A stretch of DNA of 64,000 bases, taken from assembly GCF_900109915.1 (NCBI RefSeq), contig NZ_FOBU01000002.1:1071170-1135169 (forward strand), in the 5' to 3' direction. Shown in pieces: positions 48,447-57,229 of the stretch. The notes beneath the pieces are model-generated. The model made no database searches and was not told the DNA's origin. It saw only the letters and a program-made list of their open reading frames with translations. Both the position numbers and the translations under genes were made by a program. Origin of the DNA: Luteibacter sp. UNCMF331Sha3.1. Its GTDB lineage: Bacteria > Pseudomonadota > Gammaproteobacteria > Xanthomonadales > Rhodanobacteraceae. How positions within the stretch are numbered: position 1 is the first letter of the stretch; the number at the start of each line of letters is the position of its first letter.

Positions 48447-49850
48447 ATGAGTGAACGCAAGTATTTCGGCACGGACGGCATCCGCGGTCACGTCGGCACG
48501 TACCCGATCAGCGCCGATTTCATCCTCCGTCTCGGCCGCGCCGCCGGTGCCGTGCTGGCGCGCCGCCGCGCCGCCGACCGTCGCCCCGCCGGCACCGGAT
48601 CCGAGCGCCGCGACCCGAACCGCAAGGTCATGGTGGTCATCGGCAAGGACACCCGCGTGTCCGGTTACATGTTCGAGGCGGCGCTGGAGGCGGGTCTGGT
48701 CGCCTCCGGCGCCGACGTCCGCCTGCTCGGCCCCATGCCCACGCCGGGCGTCGCGTACCTCACGCGCTCGCTGCGCGCCGATGCCGGCATCGTGATCAGC
48801 GCGTCGCACAACCCGCATCAGGACAACGGCATCAAGTTCTTTTCCGGCCAGGGCGAAAAGCTCGACGACGAGCTGGAAGCCGAGATCGAGGCCGAGCTCG
48901 AAGCCGATTTCGTCACCGTCGCCTCCGAGGCGCTGGGCAAGGCCAGCCGCGTCGACGACGCGGTCACCCGTTACGCCGAGTTCTGCAAGTCCACCGTGTC
49001 GGACGATTTCTCGCTGGCCGGCATGCGCATCGTGCTCGACTGCGCCCACGGCGCCACGTACCAGGTCGCCCCGAAGGTGTTCCGCGACCTCGGCGCCGAG
49101 GTTTCGACCATCGGCGCGGAGCCCGACGGTCTCAACATCAATCGCGGCGTGGGTTCCACCGATCCCGACGGGCTCGCGCGGACCGTGGTCGAGCGCGGTG
49201 CCGACCTCGGCATCGCCTTCGACGGCGACGGCGACCGTGTGCGCGTGGTCGATCGCGATGGCACGGTCACCGATGGCGACGACATGCTCTACGTGATCGC
49301 GCGCCACTGGAAGAAGAAGGCGAGCCTGCCGGGCCCCGTCGTCGGCACCCTGATGAGCAACTACGGCCTGCAGCGCGCACTCCGGCAGCTCGATATCCCG
49401 TTTGTCCGGGCGAACGTCGGCGACCGCTACGTGCTCCAGCAGCTGAAGGAACACGGCGGCGTGCTCGGTGGCGAGACGTCCGGCCACGTGCTCTGCCTCG
49501 ACCGCTTCACCACCGGCGACGGTGTCGTGGCGGCCCTCGCGCTGCTCGAGGCGCTCTTCGAATCCGGCGAGTCGTTCGCGGAGGCCCGCGCCGGGCTGGT
49601 CAAACTGCCGCAGACCATGGTCAACGTCCGGGTGCAGGGGGCCAAGGAAGCCCTCAAGTCCGAGACGGTCGTCCAGGCTCTGGCCGACGTCGAGGCCGCG
49701 CTGGAAGGCCGTGGCAGGGTCGTCCTGCGTGCCTCCGGCACCGAGCCGCTGGTGCGCGTCACGATCGAGGCGGCCGATGCCGCCGAAGTCGACCGGCTGG
49801 CGGGCCAGCTGGCCGACGCCGTAAAATCGGCGGCCCAGGCCACGGCCTGA
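48447..49850 (+). CDS. glmM: Phosphoglucosamine mutase GlmM
   Basis: The 467-residue enzyme converts glucosamine-6-phosphate to glucosamine-1-phosphate for peptidoglycan and LPS. It begins [13 protein letters not shown] and has the phosphoserine loop [19 protein letters not shown], the Mg loop [20 protein letters not shown] and [11 protein letters not shown]. An Arg-rich insertion (about residues 40-60) makes it roughly 20 residues longer than E. coli GlmM. AAGGA precedes ATG 48447. The gap from folP is 89 bp. Confidence 0.96.
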   Translation: MSERKYFGTDGIRGHVGTYPISADFILRLGRAAGAVLARRRAADRRPAGTGSERRDPNRKVMVVIGKDTRVSGYMFEAALEAGLVASGADVRLLGPMPTPGVAYLTRSLRADAGIVISASHNPHQDNGIKFFSGQGEKLDDELEAEIEAELEADFVTVASEALGKASRVDDAVTRYAEFCKSTVSDDFSLAGMRIVLDCAHGATYQVAPKVFRDLGAEVSTIGAEPDGLNINRGVGSTDPDGLARTVVERGADLGIAFDGDGDRVRVVDRDGTVTDGDDMLYVIARHWKKKASLPGPVVGTLMSNYGLQRALRQLDIPFVRANVGDRYVLQQLKEHGGVLGGETSGHVLCLDRFTTGDGVVAALALLEALFESGESFAEARAGLVKLPQTMVNVRVQGAKEALKSETVVQALADVEAALEGRGRVVLRASGTEPLVRVTIEAADAAEVDRLAGQLADAVKSAAQATA

Positions 49851-49878
49851 CCCTCGATCGCGTGCACGCAGGTTTCCC

Positions 49879-50826
49879 ATGAATACGGTTCAGAAGTCGG
49901 TTCCCACCCTCGATATCCGCCGCTACGACACCGATCGGGACGCGTTCGTCGCCGAGATCGGCGCCGCTTACCGCGAATTCGGTTTCTGCTGCATCAGCGG
50001 CCACGGTATCCCGCGTGAGGACATCGACGGGGCGTACGAGGCGTTCAAGGCGTTCTTCGCGCTGCCCGACGACACCAAGCGCAAGTACCACATCCCCGGC
50101 AGCGGCGGTGCGCGCGGCTACACGCCGTTCAAGGTCGAAACCGCGAAGGACAGCCAGTTCGCCGATCTCAAGGAGTTCTGGCACATCGGTCGCGAGATTC
50201 CGCGCGACTCGAAGTTCGCCGACGTGATGCCGCCCAACGTGTGGCCGGACGAAGTGCCGGGCTTCAAGGAAAAGGGCTACGGCCTGTACACGAAGCTCGA
50301 TCAGCTCGGTTCGCGCGTGCTGCGCGCGCTCGCGCTGCATATCGATCTTCCGGAGACCTTCTTCGAAGACAAGATCGATGTCGGCAACTCGATCCTGCGT
50401 CCGATCCACTACCCGCCGATCGAGCAGGCCAACGTGCCGAACGTCCGCGCCGGCGCGCATGAAGACATCAACTTCATCACGCTGCTGGTCGGCGCCAGCA
50501 CGGCCGGCCTCGAGGTCCTGAGCGACGGCGAGTGGCTGCCGATCACCACCGAAGGCGACGCCATCGTGGTGAACATCGGCGACATGCTCCAGCGCCTCAC
50601 CAATCACGTGTATCCGTCGACGACGCATCGCGTGACCAACCCGAAGGATCCAGGCGCCGCGCGCAAGCCGCGCTATTCGGTGCCGTTCTTCCTGCACCCG
50701 AACCCGGACGTCGTGCTCGACGTGCTGCCTTCGTGCATCACGCCCGACAACCCGAAGCGTTACCCGAAAGCCATCACGGCCCACGAGTACCTGCTCGAGC
50801 GTCTGCGCGAAATCAAGCTGGCCTGA
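49879..50826 (+). CDS. Isopenicillin N synthase-like 2OG-Fe(II) oxygenase
   Basis: The 315-residue protein belongs to the plant/IPNS-type 2-oxoglutarate dioxygenase group. It has the N-terminal DIOX_N region (EFGFCCISGHGIPRED) and the C-terminal double-stranded beta-helix with iron ligands in AGAHEDINFITLL (HxD) and YPSTTHRV, and the 2OG-binding RYSVPFF. Substrates vary widely in the family (amino acids, nucleosides, alkaloids), so no function is assigned. It lies 28 bp after glmM and may be co-transcribed. Confidence 0.85.
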   Translation: MNTVQKSVPTLDIRRYDTDRDAFVAEIGAAYREFGFCCISGHGIPREDIDGAYEAFKAFFALPDDTKRKYHIPGSGGARGYTPFKVETAKDSQFADLKEFWHIGREIPRDSKFADVMPPNVWPDEVPGFKEKGYGLYTKLDQLGSRVLRALALHIDLPETFFEDKIDVGNSILRPIHYPPIEQANVPNVRAGAHEDINFITLLVGASTAGLEVLSDGEWLPITTEGDAIVVNIGDMLQRLTNHVYPSTTHRVTNPKDPGAARKPRYSVPFFLHPNPDVVLDVLPSCITPDNPKRYPKAITAHEYLLERLREIKLA

Positions 50827-50896
50827 CACCTTCTTAGCGGGATATTCACCGGGTGGGTCGCAGCATCGACCTTCCCGGTACTCCCCGGAGCATCCC

Positions 50897-51019
50897 GTGA
50901 AACCGATCAGCCCGCCTTCGCGAGCCAAGCGCTCGTCACCCCGAAAAACGACCAGCACGCGGTCGCCGGCGCAGCGCGCCCGTCGCCAGCGCACCATGAA
51001 GGCCCGCGGACGCGGCTGA
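50897..51019 (+). CDS. Possible small basic peptide (40 aa)
   Basis: An open frame of 40 codons starts with GTG 50897, which has CGGAG 6 bp upstream. The product is extremely basic: about 15 Arg/Lys, with Ser, Pro and Thr, and essentially no acidic residues (begins MKPISPPSRAKRSSPRK, ends MKARGRG). It would bind nucleic acids if made. It lies in the 208-bp gap between the oxygenase and the convergent EamA gene. A GC-rich gap can give such a frame by chance. Confidence 0.4.
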   Translation: MKPISPPSRAKRSSPRKTTSTRSPAQRARRQRTMKARGRG

Positions 51020-51034
51020 GCCGCTTGCGGAAAA

Positions 51035-51931
51035 TCAGGGCGCCACGATGTCGGACGGCGCCGCGCGTTCTCCTCGATGCAGCCAGGGATGCGCGAACAC
51101 CGCGATCAGGATGATCGCCACGCCGACGTAGAACGTCCACCCCAGCTCCCGTTGCTCGCCGAGCAGCGGAATCGCAAGCACGATCGCGTAGACGGGCTCG
51201 AGGTTCGTCACCATCTGCGTCGCGAACGCGGAGAGATGGCGCAGCGCGGACAGCGCCAGCGCGAAGGGGAGCAACGTACACCCATACGCCAGCAAGATCA
51301 GGAGCGCGCCGTCGTGCGCGTCAGGCAGCGGAAAGGCCGGCACGGCGAAGAACGGCGCAAGGGCGGTGAGAAACAGCGTGCCCGTGCCGAGTTCGACGCA
51401 GGTTACCGTGAGCGAATCCGCGCGATCGATCAAACGCTTGTTGAGCGCGCTAAAGAAGGCCACGAAGATCGCCGAGAGCACGCCGATGGCGAGGCCAAGG
51501 CGCATGTCTCCGGGGAGCCCGCCCGCCACGAGGGCCACGCCGGGCACCACGGCCGCGCCGATCATCAGCTCCCGCGGATCGAACCGACGACCGGCCACCC
51601 ACGGTTCGACAATGGCCAGGAACACGGGACACAGCGCGATGCAGGTCGCGGCCACGGAGGCGTTCGCGAGCTTGATCGCGCCGTAGAACGTGAGCCAGTG
51701 CAGTGCGACGATCACGCCGATGCCGGCATAGGACAGCGCCAGCCGCGGCGACATGGCGCGCAGACCGCGCCACACCCGCGGCACGCAGAGCAGCGTCCCC
51801 GACACCAGCAACATGCGCCACCACACTAGCGGCAGGGCGGGCAGGGCGATCAGCTTTCCGAGGATGGCGGTGAAGCCCCAGAGCAGGACGCAGAAGTGGA
51901 TCTGGAGATGAGCACGACGGGCAGGCGACAT
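51035..51931 (-). CDS. EamA/DMT-superfamily transporter
   Basis: The 298-residue inner-membrane protein has ten hydrophobic segments in two EamA repeats (about 10-140 and 155-290); the second ends with MVTNLEPVYAIVLAIPLLGEQ, typical of drug/metabolite transporters such as RhaT/YdcZ-like and amino acid exporters. The substrate is unknown. ATG 51931 (MSPARRAHLQIHFCVLLWG) is chosen because upstream frame runs through palindromic repeats. It is convergent with the small basic frame. Confidence 0.85.
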   Translation of the reverse strand: MSPARRAHLQIHFCVLLWGFTAILGKLIALPALPLVWWRMLLVSGTLLCVPRVWRGLRAMSPRLALSYAGIGVIVALHWLTFYGAIKLANASVAATCIALCPVFLAIVEPWVAGRRFDPRELMIGAAVVPGVALVAGGLPGDMRLGLAIGVLSAIFVAFFSALNKRLIDRADSLTVTCVELGTGTLFLTALAPFFAVPAFPLPDAHDGALLILLAYGCTLLPFALALSALRHLSAFATQMVTNLEPVYAIVLAIPLLGEQRELGWTFYVGVAIILIAVFAHPWLHRGERAAPSDIVAP

Positions 51932-51998
51932 CCGCGAAGCTTGCCCGAAGCCGCACGGCTTTTGTAGGGGCCGCTGACGCGGCTTCCAAAGGCCGATC

Positions 51999-52153
51999 TG
52001 TAGGAGAGCCTCGGCCGCGATGGGTGCTCGCGGCAAGCCCCTTCGCCAGCAGGCTGGCTCCCACCAGGAGCCCACTACAGCAGGTGTGGGAGCGGCCTCG
52101 GCCGCGATAGGCGCTCGCGGCAAGCCCCCATCGCCAGCAGGCTGGCTCCCACC
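51999..52153. repeat. Two palindromic repeats with unlike arms, type A/C
   Basis: Copies lie at 51999-52066 and 52085-52153. Left arms are TGTAGGAGAGCCTCGGCCGC (decayed) and TGTGGGAGCGGCCTCGGCC (type A); both right arms are CGCCAGCAGGCTGGCTCCCACC (type C). A further half-unit (GTAGGGGCCGCTGACGCGGC) precedes at about 51964. They fill the 233-bp gap between the end of the AsmA-family gene and the EamA start. Confidence 0.85.
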
Positions 52154-52164
52154 GGCCGTCCCGC

Positions 52165-54312
52165 TTACCTTGCCGACTTTCCGGCTGGCGGGGCTTTCGG
52201 CGGACTCTGCTTCAGATCGTCCAGCAACGGCTTGCACTGCGTGGCGTCCGCCTTGCCGCTTTCCGGCACGGCCAGTGCGCCCAGCGCCGCCACCGGCGCC
52301 GCGAACACCGCCAGCGCGGCGGCGCCACCGGCGCGCAGGATCAGAGGCCCGGCGTGGACGCCCGGCGCCGGATTCGCGAACGTCCCATGGACGTACAACG
52401 GCGAGCGCAACGAGAACAGACGGAAGCCCTTCGTATGCGGAACGATGTCGAGATTGAGCTTCTCGTCACGGAAGTTCACGTCGCCCGTGACGTTGATCAA
52501 AGCCTTTTCCGTGTCGAACGCGAACAGCCGCGATTCCATCACGCCATCGGTGGCGACGAGATCGGCGGCCATGCAATTGATCTTGACCACGTCGTCGCCG
52601 AACAGCTTCGTCACCGCGTAGCTGCCCACGTTGAGGCCCGCCAACTCCAGCAACGATCCGCTGATCGCGCCATCGTTGATCAGCAGCTTCACCTCGCCAT
52701 TGGAACTGCCCAGCAGCGCCGCGGGTGAATTGCCGACGGCGGTGAGCGACGCGTCGCCGTTCAACTCGCCGAAGCTCGTCTGCATCGGTGCGAAGGTGGG
52801 GAAGAGCTCCTTGAGCTTCAGGTGACGGGCTCCGAGGTTGAAGCCCCCGCGCAGAGGCGTCTTCGAACCGTCGAGCCGGATGTTGCTGCCCACGGTGCCG
52901 CCCGCCACGCCGAACTTGAGCGGGTCGAGGGTAAGCACCGCGTCCTGCATGACCAGATGCGTCGAGACGTTCTCGAACGGCAGCCGTTCGCCATGAACGA
53001 TCTTGACGCCGGTGAACGTGACATCGGCATCCATCGCGTTCCACCGATCGGTCTTGAACGGCTCCACCGGCAGCACCTTGCCGGCCGGCTGCTTCGCGGT
53101 GTCGCCGCGCTTCGCCTTTTCGGCGTCGCTGCCGCCACCGATCAGCGGTGCCAGATCGGCGAAGAGCAGCTGGTTCGATTTCAGCTTGCCGGACAGCTTC
53201 GGCCGCGCGCCGCGCGTGTCGAACACGAGGCTTCCGCCCAGATCGCTGCCACCGACCCGGCCAGTGAAGTTCTCGTACGTGAAGACGCTCGCGCCTTGCT
53301 TGAGGTTGGCCTTGAGATGGCCTTCCGTCGCGAAGGGCGGCGTGTCCGGAAGCGTGATGCCCGTCAGGTCGTAAAGATGCGACATGCTGGTACCCGAGAA
53401 CCACAACCGCACGTCGAGCGCGCCCATGTTGATCGGATCGGTCAGCGTGCCCACGAAGGCGATGTGCGTATCACCGAACCGCGCATCCGCCTGCACCGGG
53501 AATGGGCGACTGGCGTCGCGCAGCGCGAGCACGCCGCCGGTGCGGGCCTTGGCCGACACGGTGGATTTCTTGTACGTGCCCTTGGCATCCCAGGCGAAGT
53601 AATAGAGCTGTTTGTTCTTGGTTTCGTCCTGGCGGTCCTTTTCGTCGGCGTCGCTCTTCGCCATCGTCTTCGCGCTGGCGCCCGTGGTCTTGTTCGCCTG
53701 CGCGCGCGAATCCTTCTCCTGCTGCGCCATGATCTCGTTGAACGGAATGCCCTTGCCGAGCGGCGTCACGTCGATGCCCATGACGATCTGGTTGGTCGCG
53801 TCCGAGAAGTCGATGTGACCCTTGTCGAACGCGATCGCGTTCAGCTCCATCTGCCATTCGGACGGCCCGGTGCTCTCGGGCATCTTGAACGTCCACGTGT
53901 TGTCGCCGTTCTTCACGCGCTCCAGCGCGATCCGCGGCCGGCCCAGCCGAATCTCGGGTACCACGATGCGATGAGCGATGAGCGGGAAGGGCGACAGCCG
54001 GAACTCGACGGACTCCAGCGTGGCGAAACGCTTGTTCTTCGCCCAGTCCGGATTCGCGACGGTGATGTCGAGGGCTCTGAAATGCGGCCAGGGGATGAGT
54101 CCGACCAGACCGCCTTCTCCGGGCTCGCGCGACCAATGCGCGGACAGGTCGCCATTGATGGCGAACGGGCGACCGATGGCTTCGGACACCTTCTCGTTGA
54201 TGGTGGGTTTCAGCCGGTTCCAGTCGAAGAAGGCGATGAAGAGAATGATCGCCACGATCAGAACGACGAGGATGCCCAACACCCACGCCAGAATTTTCCT
54301 GCCACGCCGCAT
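52165..54312 (-). CDS. AsmA-family envelope protein
   Basis: The 715-residue protein has one N-terminal membrane anchor (LAWVLGILVVLIVAIILFIAFF) and a long periplasmic region of beta-rich repeats, as in AsmA, YhjG and other bridge-like lipid-transport proteins that link inner and outer membranes. Family blocks include DWNRLKPTINEKVSEAIGR, the C-terminal GNSPAALLGSSNGEVKLLI and LNLDIVPHTKGFRLFSLRSP. A Lys/Asp/Gln-rich segment (about 210-245) is an insertion. ATG 54312 (MRRGRKILAW) is chosen. Role: outer-membrane lipid homeostasis, by family only. Confidence 0.85.
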   Translation of the reverse strand: MRRGRKILAWVLGILVVLIVAIILFIAFFDWNRLKPTINEKVSEAIGRPFAINGDLSAHWSREPGEGGLVGLIPWPHFRALDITVANPDWAKNKRFATLESVEFRLSPFPLIAHRIVVPEIRLGRPRIALERVKNGDNTWTFKMPESTGPSEWQMELNAIAFDKGHIDFSDATNQIVMGIDVTPLGKGIPFNEIMAQQEKDSRAQANKTTGASAKTMAKSDADEKDRQDETKNKQLYYFAWDAKGTYKKSTVSAKARTGGVLALRDASRPFPVQADARFGDTHIAFVGTLTDPINMGALDVRLWFSGTSMSHLYDLTGITLPDTPPFATEGHLKANLKQGASVFTYENFTGRVGGSDLGGSLVFDTRGARPKLSGKLKSNQLLFADLAPLIGGGSDAEKAKRGDTAKQPAGKVLPVEPFKTDRWNAMDADVTFTGVKIVHGERLPFENVSTHLVMQDAVLTLDPLKFGVAGGTVGSNIRLDGSKTPLRGGFNLGARHLKLKELFPTFAPMQTSFGELNGDASLTAVGNSPAALLGSSNGEVKLLINDGAISGSLLELAGLNVGSYAVTKLFGDDVVKINCMAADLVATDGVMESRLFAFDTEKALINVTGDVNFRDEKLNLDIVPHTKGFRLFSLRSPLYVHGTFANPAPGVHAGPLILRAGGAAALAVFAAPVAALGALAVPESGKADATQCKPLLDDLKQSPPKAPPAGKSAR

Positions 54313-54497
54313 CGTGCCGCTCCCATCCCATGAACGGACATAGGGGTATCGCGGCGGCCGCAAACGTTATGTGTTCATGGCAGGGATCGATTAAGCGACG
54401 TCGATACGCCGTGACGATGACGAGCCCCGGAGATTCAGCCAGCTCGCGATGGCTTCCGGACAGAGGGCAGCGCTAAAGCGGCTTTCGCAGAGCATCC

Positions 54498-54632
54498 TGT
54501 GGGAGCGGCCTTGGCCGCGATGGGTGCTCGCGACAAGCCCATCGCCAGCAGGCTGGCTCCCACCGAAATCCACACGGCTCGCTCTTCTGTGGGAGCGGCC
54601 TTGGCCGCGAACGGGTGCTCGCGACAAGCCCC
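54498..54632. repeat. Palindromic repeats: one type A/C unit and one orphan left half
   Basis: 54498-54564 has a type A left arm (TGTGGGAGCGGCCTTGGCCG) and a type C right arm (GCCAGCAGGCTGGCTCCCACC). From 54598 a second left type A arm with the loop-side GGGTGCTCGCGACAAGCCCC continues, but its right arm is missing. The gap 54313-54647 (335 bp) between the yqjH-like gene end and the AsmA start holds nothing else I can name. Confidence 0.8.
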
Positions 54633-54647
54633 ACCCAGGCAACCGCA

Positions 54648-55400
54648 TCAGTCGGCCTGCCAGTAGCCCGTAGCCTTGACCCATTCCTTGTCGACGCCGC
54701 GTTGTTCCACCAGCAAGGAGCGCAACGCACGGGCACGCTTCGATTCCGTGGCCACCCACCAGAATGTATCGCCCTGCGGTATCGGCAACGCCGCAAGCGC
54801 CTCGTCCATCCGTGGCGACGCTCCGGCGACGAACCAGGTGACGTCGCGCGCGAGTGCCTGTCGCTCTTCCGCCGACGACACTTCGATCAGCACCGTGACG
54901 TTCCGGTCCGCCGGCATGTGTTCGAGCCACCGGCCGATCGCGGGTAGCGCGGTCGCGTCGCCCACCATCACGTAGTGATCGAAATCGTCCGCGACGACCA
55001 TCGATCCGCGCGGACCGCCGACATGCAGGACGTCCCCCACGCTAGCGGTCTCCGCCCAGCTGGACGCGGGCCCGTCGCCGTGGATCACGAAATCGATGTC
55101 GAGCTCGCCGGCCGCTGCGTCGTACCTGCGAGGGGTGTAGTCGCGCGACGGCGAGTGCTCGCCGTCGGCGTAGACAGGACCGTTCTCGCTGAAGACGGGC
55201 AGGTTCATCGTGCCGGCCGGGGTCGGGAAGAACAGCTTCACGTGGTCGTCCGGCGCGGCGGATACGAATCCGGCGAGGTCGTCGCCGCGAAGCGTCACCC
55301 GCACCATGTGCGGGGTGACGTGCGCCACGCGCGCCACTTCGAGGCGGCGCATCTTCAGCGGGTGGCGGACGCGTCGGGCCTGATGACGCTCGTCGGTCAT
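54648..55400 (-). CDS. yqjH: Siderophore-interacting FAD protein, YqjH/ViuB-like ferric reductase
   Basis: The 250-residue SIP-family flavoprotein is expected to reduce ferric siderophores with NADPH and release Fe2+ in the cytoplasm. It has VARVAHVTPHMVRVTLRGDDL, the FAD-binding SRDYTPRRYD, DIDFVIHGDGPASSWAE, the VGDATALPAIGRWLEHMP segment and the C-terminal FWWVATESKRARALRSLL. Its ATG overlaps the upstream regulator gene by 4 bp (ATGA), so it is co-translated with it. In E. coli the equivalent yqjH and yqjI are divergent; here they form one operon. Confidence 0.85.
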   Translation of the reverse strand: MTDERHQARRVRHPLKMRRLEVARVAHVTPHMVRVTLRGDDLAGFVSAAPDDHVKLFFPTPAGTMNLPVFSENGPVYADGEHSPSRDYTPRRYDAAAGELDIDFVIHGDGPASSWAETASVGDVLHVGGPRGSMVVADDFDHYVMVGDATALPAIGRWLEHMPADRNVTVLIEVSSAEERQALARDVTWFVAGASPRMDEALAALPIPQGDTFWWVATESKRARALRSLLVEQRGVDKEWVKATGYWQAD

Positions 55401-55987
55401 TGGCGCTCCCCCACGGCTTTCGCGGCCGCGTCGATCAGTCGGGCGACGCGCGCGAGTTCCGCTTCGTCCCAGCTCTTGTGATGGTTCATCAGCTGATGCT
55501 TCAGCCGATGCATGGCCTCGCGCACTTCGTTGGGCACGGTCATGCGGCGCATATGGCGGGACATCACCTGCAGCCGCTCCGTGAGCGCGTCGAGGCTGTC
55601 GCGATTCTCGGCGAGGAAGGCGCGGCCCGTGTCGGTGATGGCGTAGAGCTTCTTACCGCCCGTCTCGGCCTCGACGCGGGCATAGCCGAGCTCTTCGAGC
55701 ATCGTCAGGGTCGGATAGATGGCGCCGGGGCTCGGGCTGTACTGGCCGTCGAACATCTCTTCGATGGTGCGGATCAGTTCGTAACCGTGGCGTGGCTGCT
55801 CCTCGATCAGCGCCAGCAGCAGGAGCCGCAGGTCGCCCGTCCCGAACATCCGGCCGCCGAAGCGGCCACCGCCACGCCCGCCACGCATGCCGTCGCGGTC
55901 GTCGAATCCGAACGGGCCGCCGCCGAAGCGGCCGCCGCCGCGGCCGACGGCATGCATGTGCTCGTGGAGCCGATGGAAAAAATGCAT
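55397..55987 (-). CDS. yqjI: PadR-family regulator, YqjI-like
   Basis: The 196-residue repressor has a PadR winged-helix domain (about 50-130: DLRLLLLALIEEQPRHGYEL, FDGQYSPSPGAIYPTLTMLEELG, GGKKLYAITDTG) and a C-terminal dimerising helix region. Like E. coli YqjI, a Ni/Fe-responsive repressor of yqjH, it has an N-terminal extension. Here that extension holds five His in the first 12 residues and a Gly/Arg/Phe-rich stretch, a plausible metal-binding tail. A perfect palindrome sits 10 bp upstream of the start, suggesting autoregulation of the yqjI-yqjH operon by metal status. Confidence 0.85.
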   Translation of the reverse strand: MHFFHRLHEHMHAVGRGGGRFGGGPFGFDDRDGMRGGRGGGRFGGRMFGTGDLRLLLLALIEEQPRHGYELIRTIEEMFDGQYSPSPGAIYPTLTMLEELGYARVEAETGGKKLYAITDTGRAFLAENRDSLDALTERLQVMSRHMRRMTVPNEVREAMHRLKHQLMNHHKSWDEAELARVARLIDAAAKAVGERQ

Positions 55988-55997
55988 GGATGCTCTC

Positions 55998-56032
55998 CGA
56001 TATATCGTACGTAGTGCACGTACGATATATCG
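55998..56032 (-). promoter_or_regulatory. Perfect 15+15 palindromic operator of the yqjI-yqjH operon
   Basis: CGATATATCGTACGT, spacer AGTGC, ACGTACGATATATCG. The arms match perfectly, and each itself contains the 10-bp palindrome CGATATATCG. It is AT-rich within a GC-rich genome and lies 10 bp upstream of the PadR-type start codon, so bound repressor would block the promoter or ribosome site. Confidence 0.85.
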
Positions 56033-56060
56033 TGAGTAACGGTCGTGCAAGTGTGTCCTC

Positions 56061-56129
56061 GGTGGGAGCCAGCCCGCTGGCGAAGGGTGCTCGCGGCAAG
56101 CACCCTTCGCCAGCAGGCTGGCTCCCACC
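56061..56129. repeat. Palindromic repeat, type C/C
   Basis: 69 bp with 31-bp arms that differ at one base: GGTGGGAGCCAGCC, CGCTGGCGAAGGGTGCT, loop, AGCACCCTTCGCCAGCA, GGCTGGCTCCCACC. It lies between the operator region of the yqjI operon and the stop of the thioredoxin-like gene. Confidence 0.9.
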
Positions 56130-56138
56130 AAGAGAGCA

Positions 56139-57110
56139 TCACCCGAAGGTGAACGTGAACGCGTGGAAATTCGCCTTCGGAATCCGGATCGTCAGCACGT
56201 GATCCTTGTAGTCGGTCGCGGTGTACAGCGTGTACAGCTGCGATGCCTGGATCGTCACCGGCGGCTGCGGCTTGCCGTCGACCAGCACCTCGACCGTCAC
56301 CGGATCGTTCGCGCTGGCGACCATGTGCACCTTCTTCGCCTTGAAATGCAGGCGGATCTCGCCGCTGGCACCGGTCAGCGTGGCGTTCTGACGGCCGATC
56401 TCCCAGCGACCGACCAGCGCGAACTGGTTCAGATCGAGCCGCGAGGGCGCGGTGAAATCGCGCGTGCCGGTGCGGCCACCTTCGGGGCTGGCAAGGTTCT
56501 GGCCGCGGTCGCCACCGAAGTACATCTCCGGCGAGCCGATCTGGTTGAAGTCCGGCGCATCCTTGTCCTCGGCGATGGCCTTGGCGTCGAGCCGCGGCAG
56601 GCCCAGCAGGGTGCGGATCGCGTTCTCCATCTCGGCGTAGTTGCCTTCACCGAAGTGATGGGCCACGACGTTGCCGCGCTGGTCGACCAGGTACTCGGCC
56701 GGCCAGTACTGGTTGTCCCACGCGTCCCACGTTTCCAGATCGTTGTCCTGCGCCACCGGGTAGTGGATGTTGTACTTCCTGATCGCGTCGCGGACGTTGC
56801 CCTCCTGTTTTTCGAAGGGGAATTCCGGGGAGTGCACGCCGACCACCACCAGGCCCTTGTCCTTGTACTCGTCGTACCAGCGGGTGACGTGGGGCAGGGT
56901 GCGCAGGCAGTTGATGCACGAGTAGGCCCAGAAATCGATCAGCACGACCTTGCCGCGCAGCTGCTTCATCGTCAGCGGCTTCGAGTTCTGCCAGACGGCG
57001 ATGCCGGCGAATTCCGGGGCGGTCTGGGCCGCGATGGCGGGGCGCGCCAGCCCGAGCGCCATGGCGGCGAGGGCGACGACGAACAGGGCGTGGCGGAACG
57101 GGTGGCGCAT
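56139..57110 (-). CDS. Exported thioredoxin-like protein (DipZ C-terminal type)
   Basis: The 323-residue precursor has a signal peptide (HALFVVALAAMALGLARPAIA) and a TlpA/DipZ-like thioredoxin domain (about 30-170) with active site WAYSCINCLRTLPH (CxxC). A C-terminal beta-rich domain (about 220-323, HFKAKKVHMVASANDPVTVE) like the carbohydrate-binding-like end of DipZ follows. DipZ proteins normally also have a CcdA membrane part; it is absent here, so this is the stand-alone periplasmic module. It probably acts in periplasmic disulfide reduction. ATG 57110 gives the best signal peptide. Confidence 0.85.
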   Translation of the reverse strand: MRHPFRHALFVVALAAMALGLARPAIAAQTAPEFAGIAVWQNSKPLTMKQLRGKVVLIDFWAYSCINCLRTLPHVTRWYDEYKDKGLVVVGVHSPEFPFEKQEGNVRDAIRKYNIHYPVAQDNDLETWDAWDNQYWPAEYLVDQRGNVVAHHFGEGNYAEMENAIRTLLGLPRLDAKAIAEDKDAPDFNQIGSPEMYFGGDRGQNLASPEGGRTGTRDFTAPSRLDLNQFALVGRWEIGRQNATLTGASGEIRLHFKAKKVHMVASANDPVTVEVLVDGKPQPPVTIQASQLYTLYTATDYKDHVLTIRIPKANFHAFTFTFG

Positions 57111-57229
57111 GGGAACTCCGTGGGGTTCTTGGGGGTACGTGAAGAAGACCGGACCCGGGCCCGGCACCTTACACGCCCGGGTGCGGTAAAATCGCCGTTT
57201 TGCCAGCCTCGCGAGCCAGCCGACGCGCC

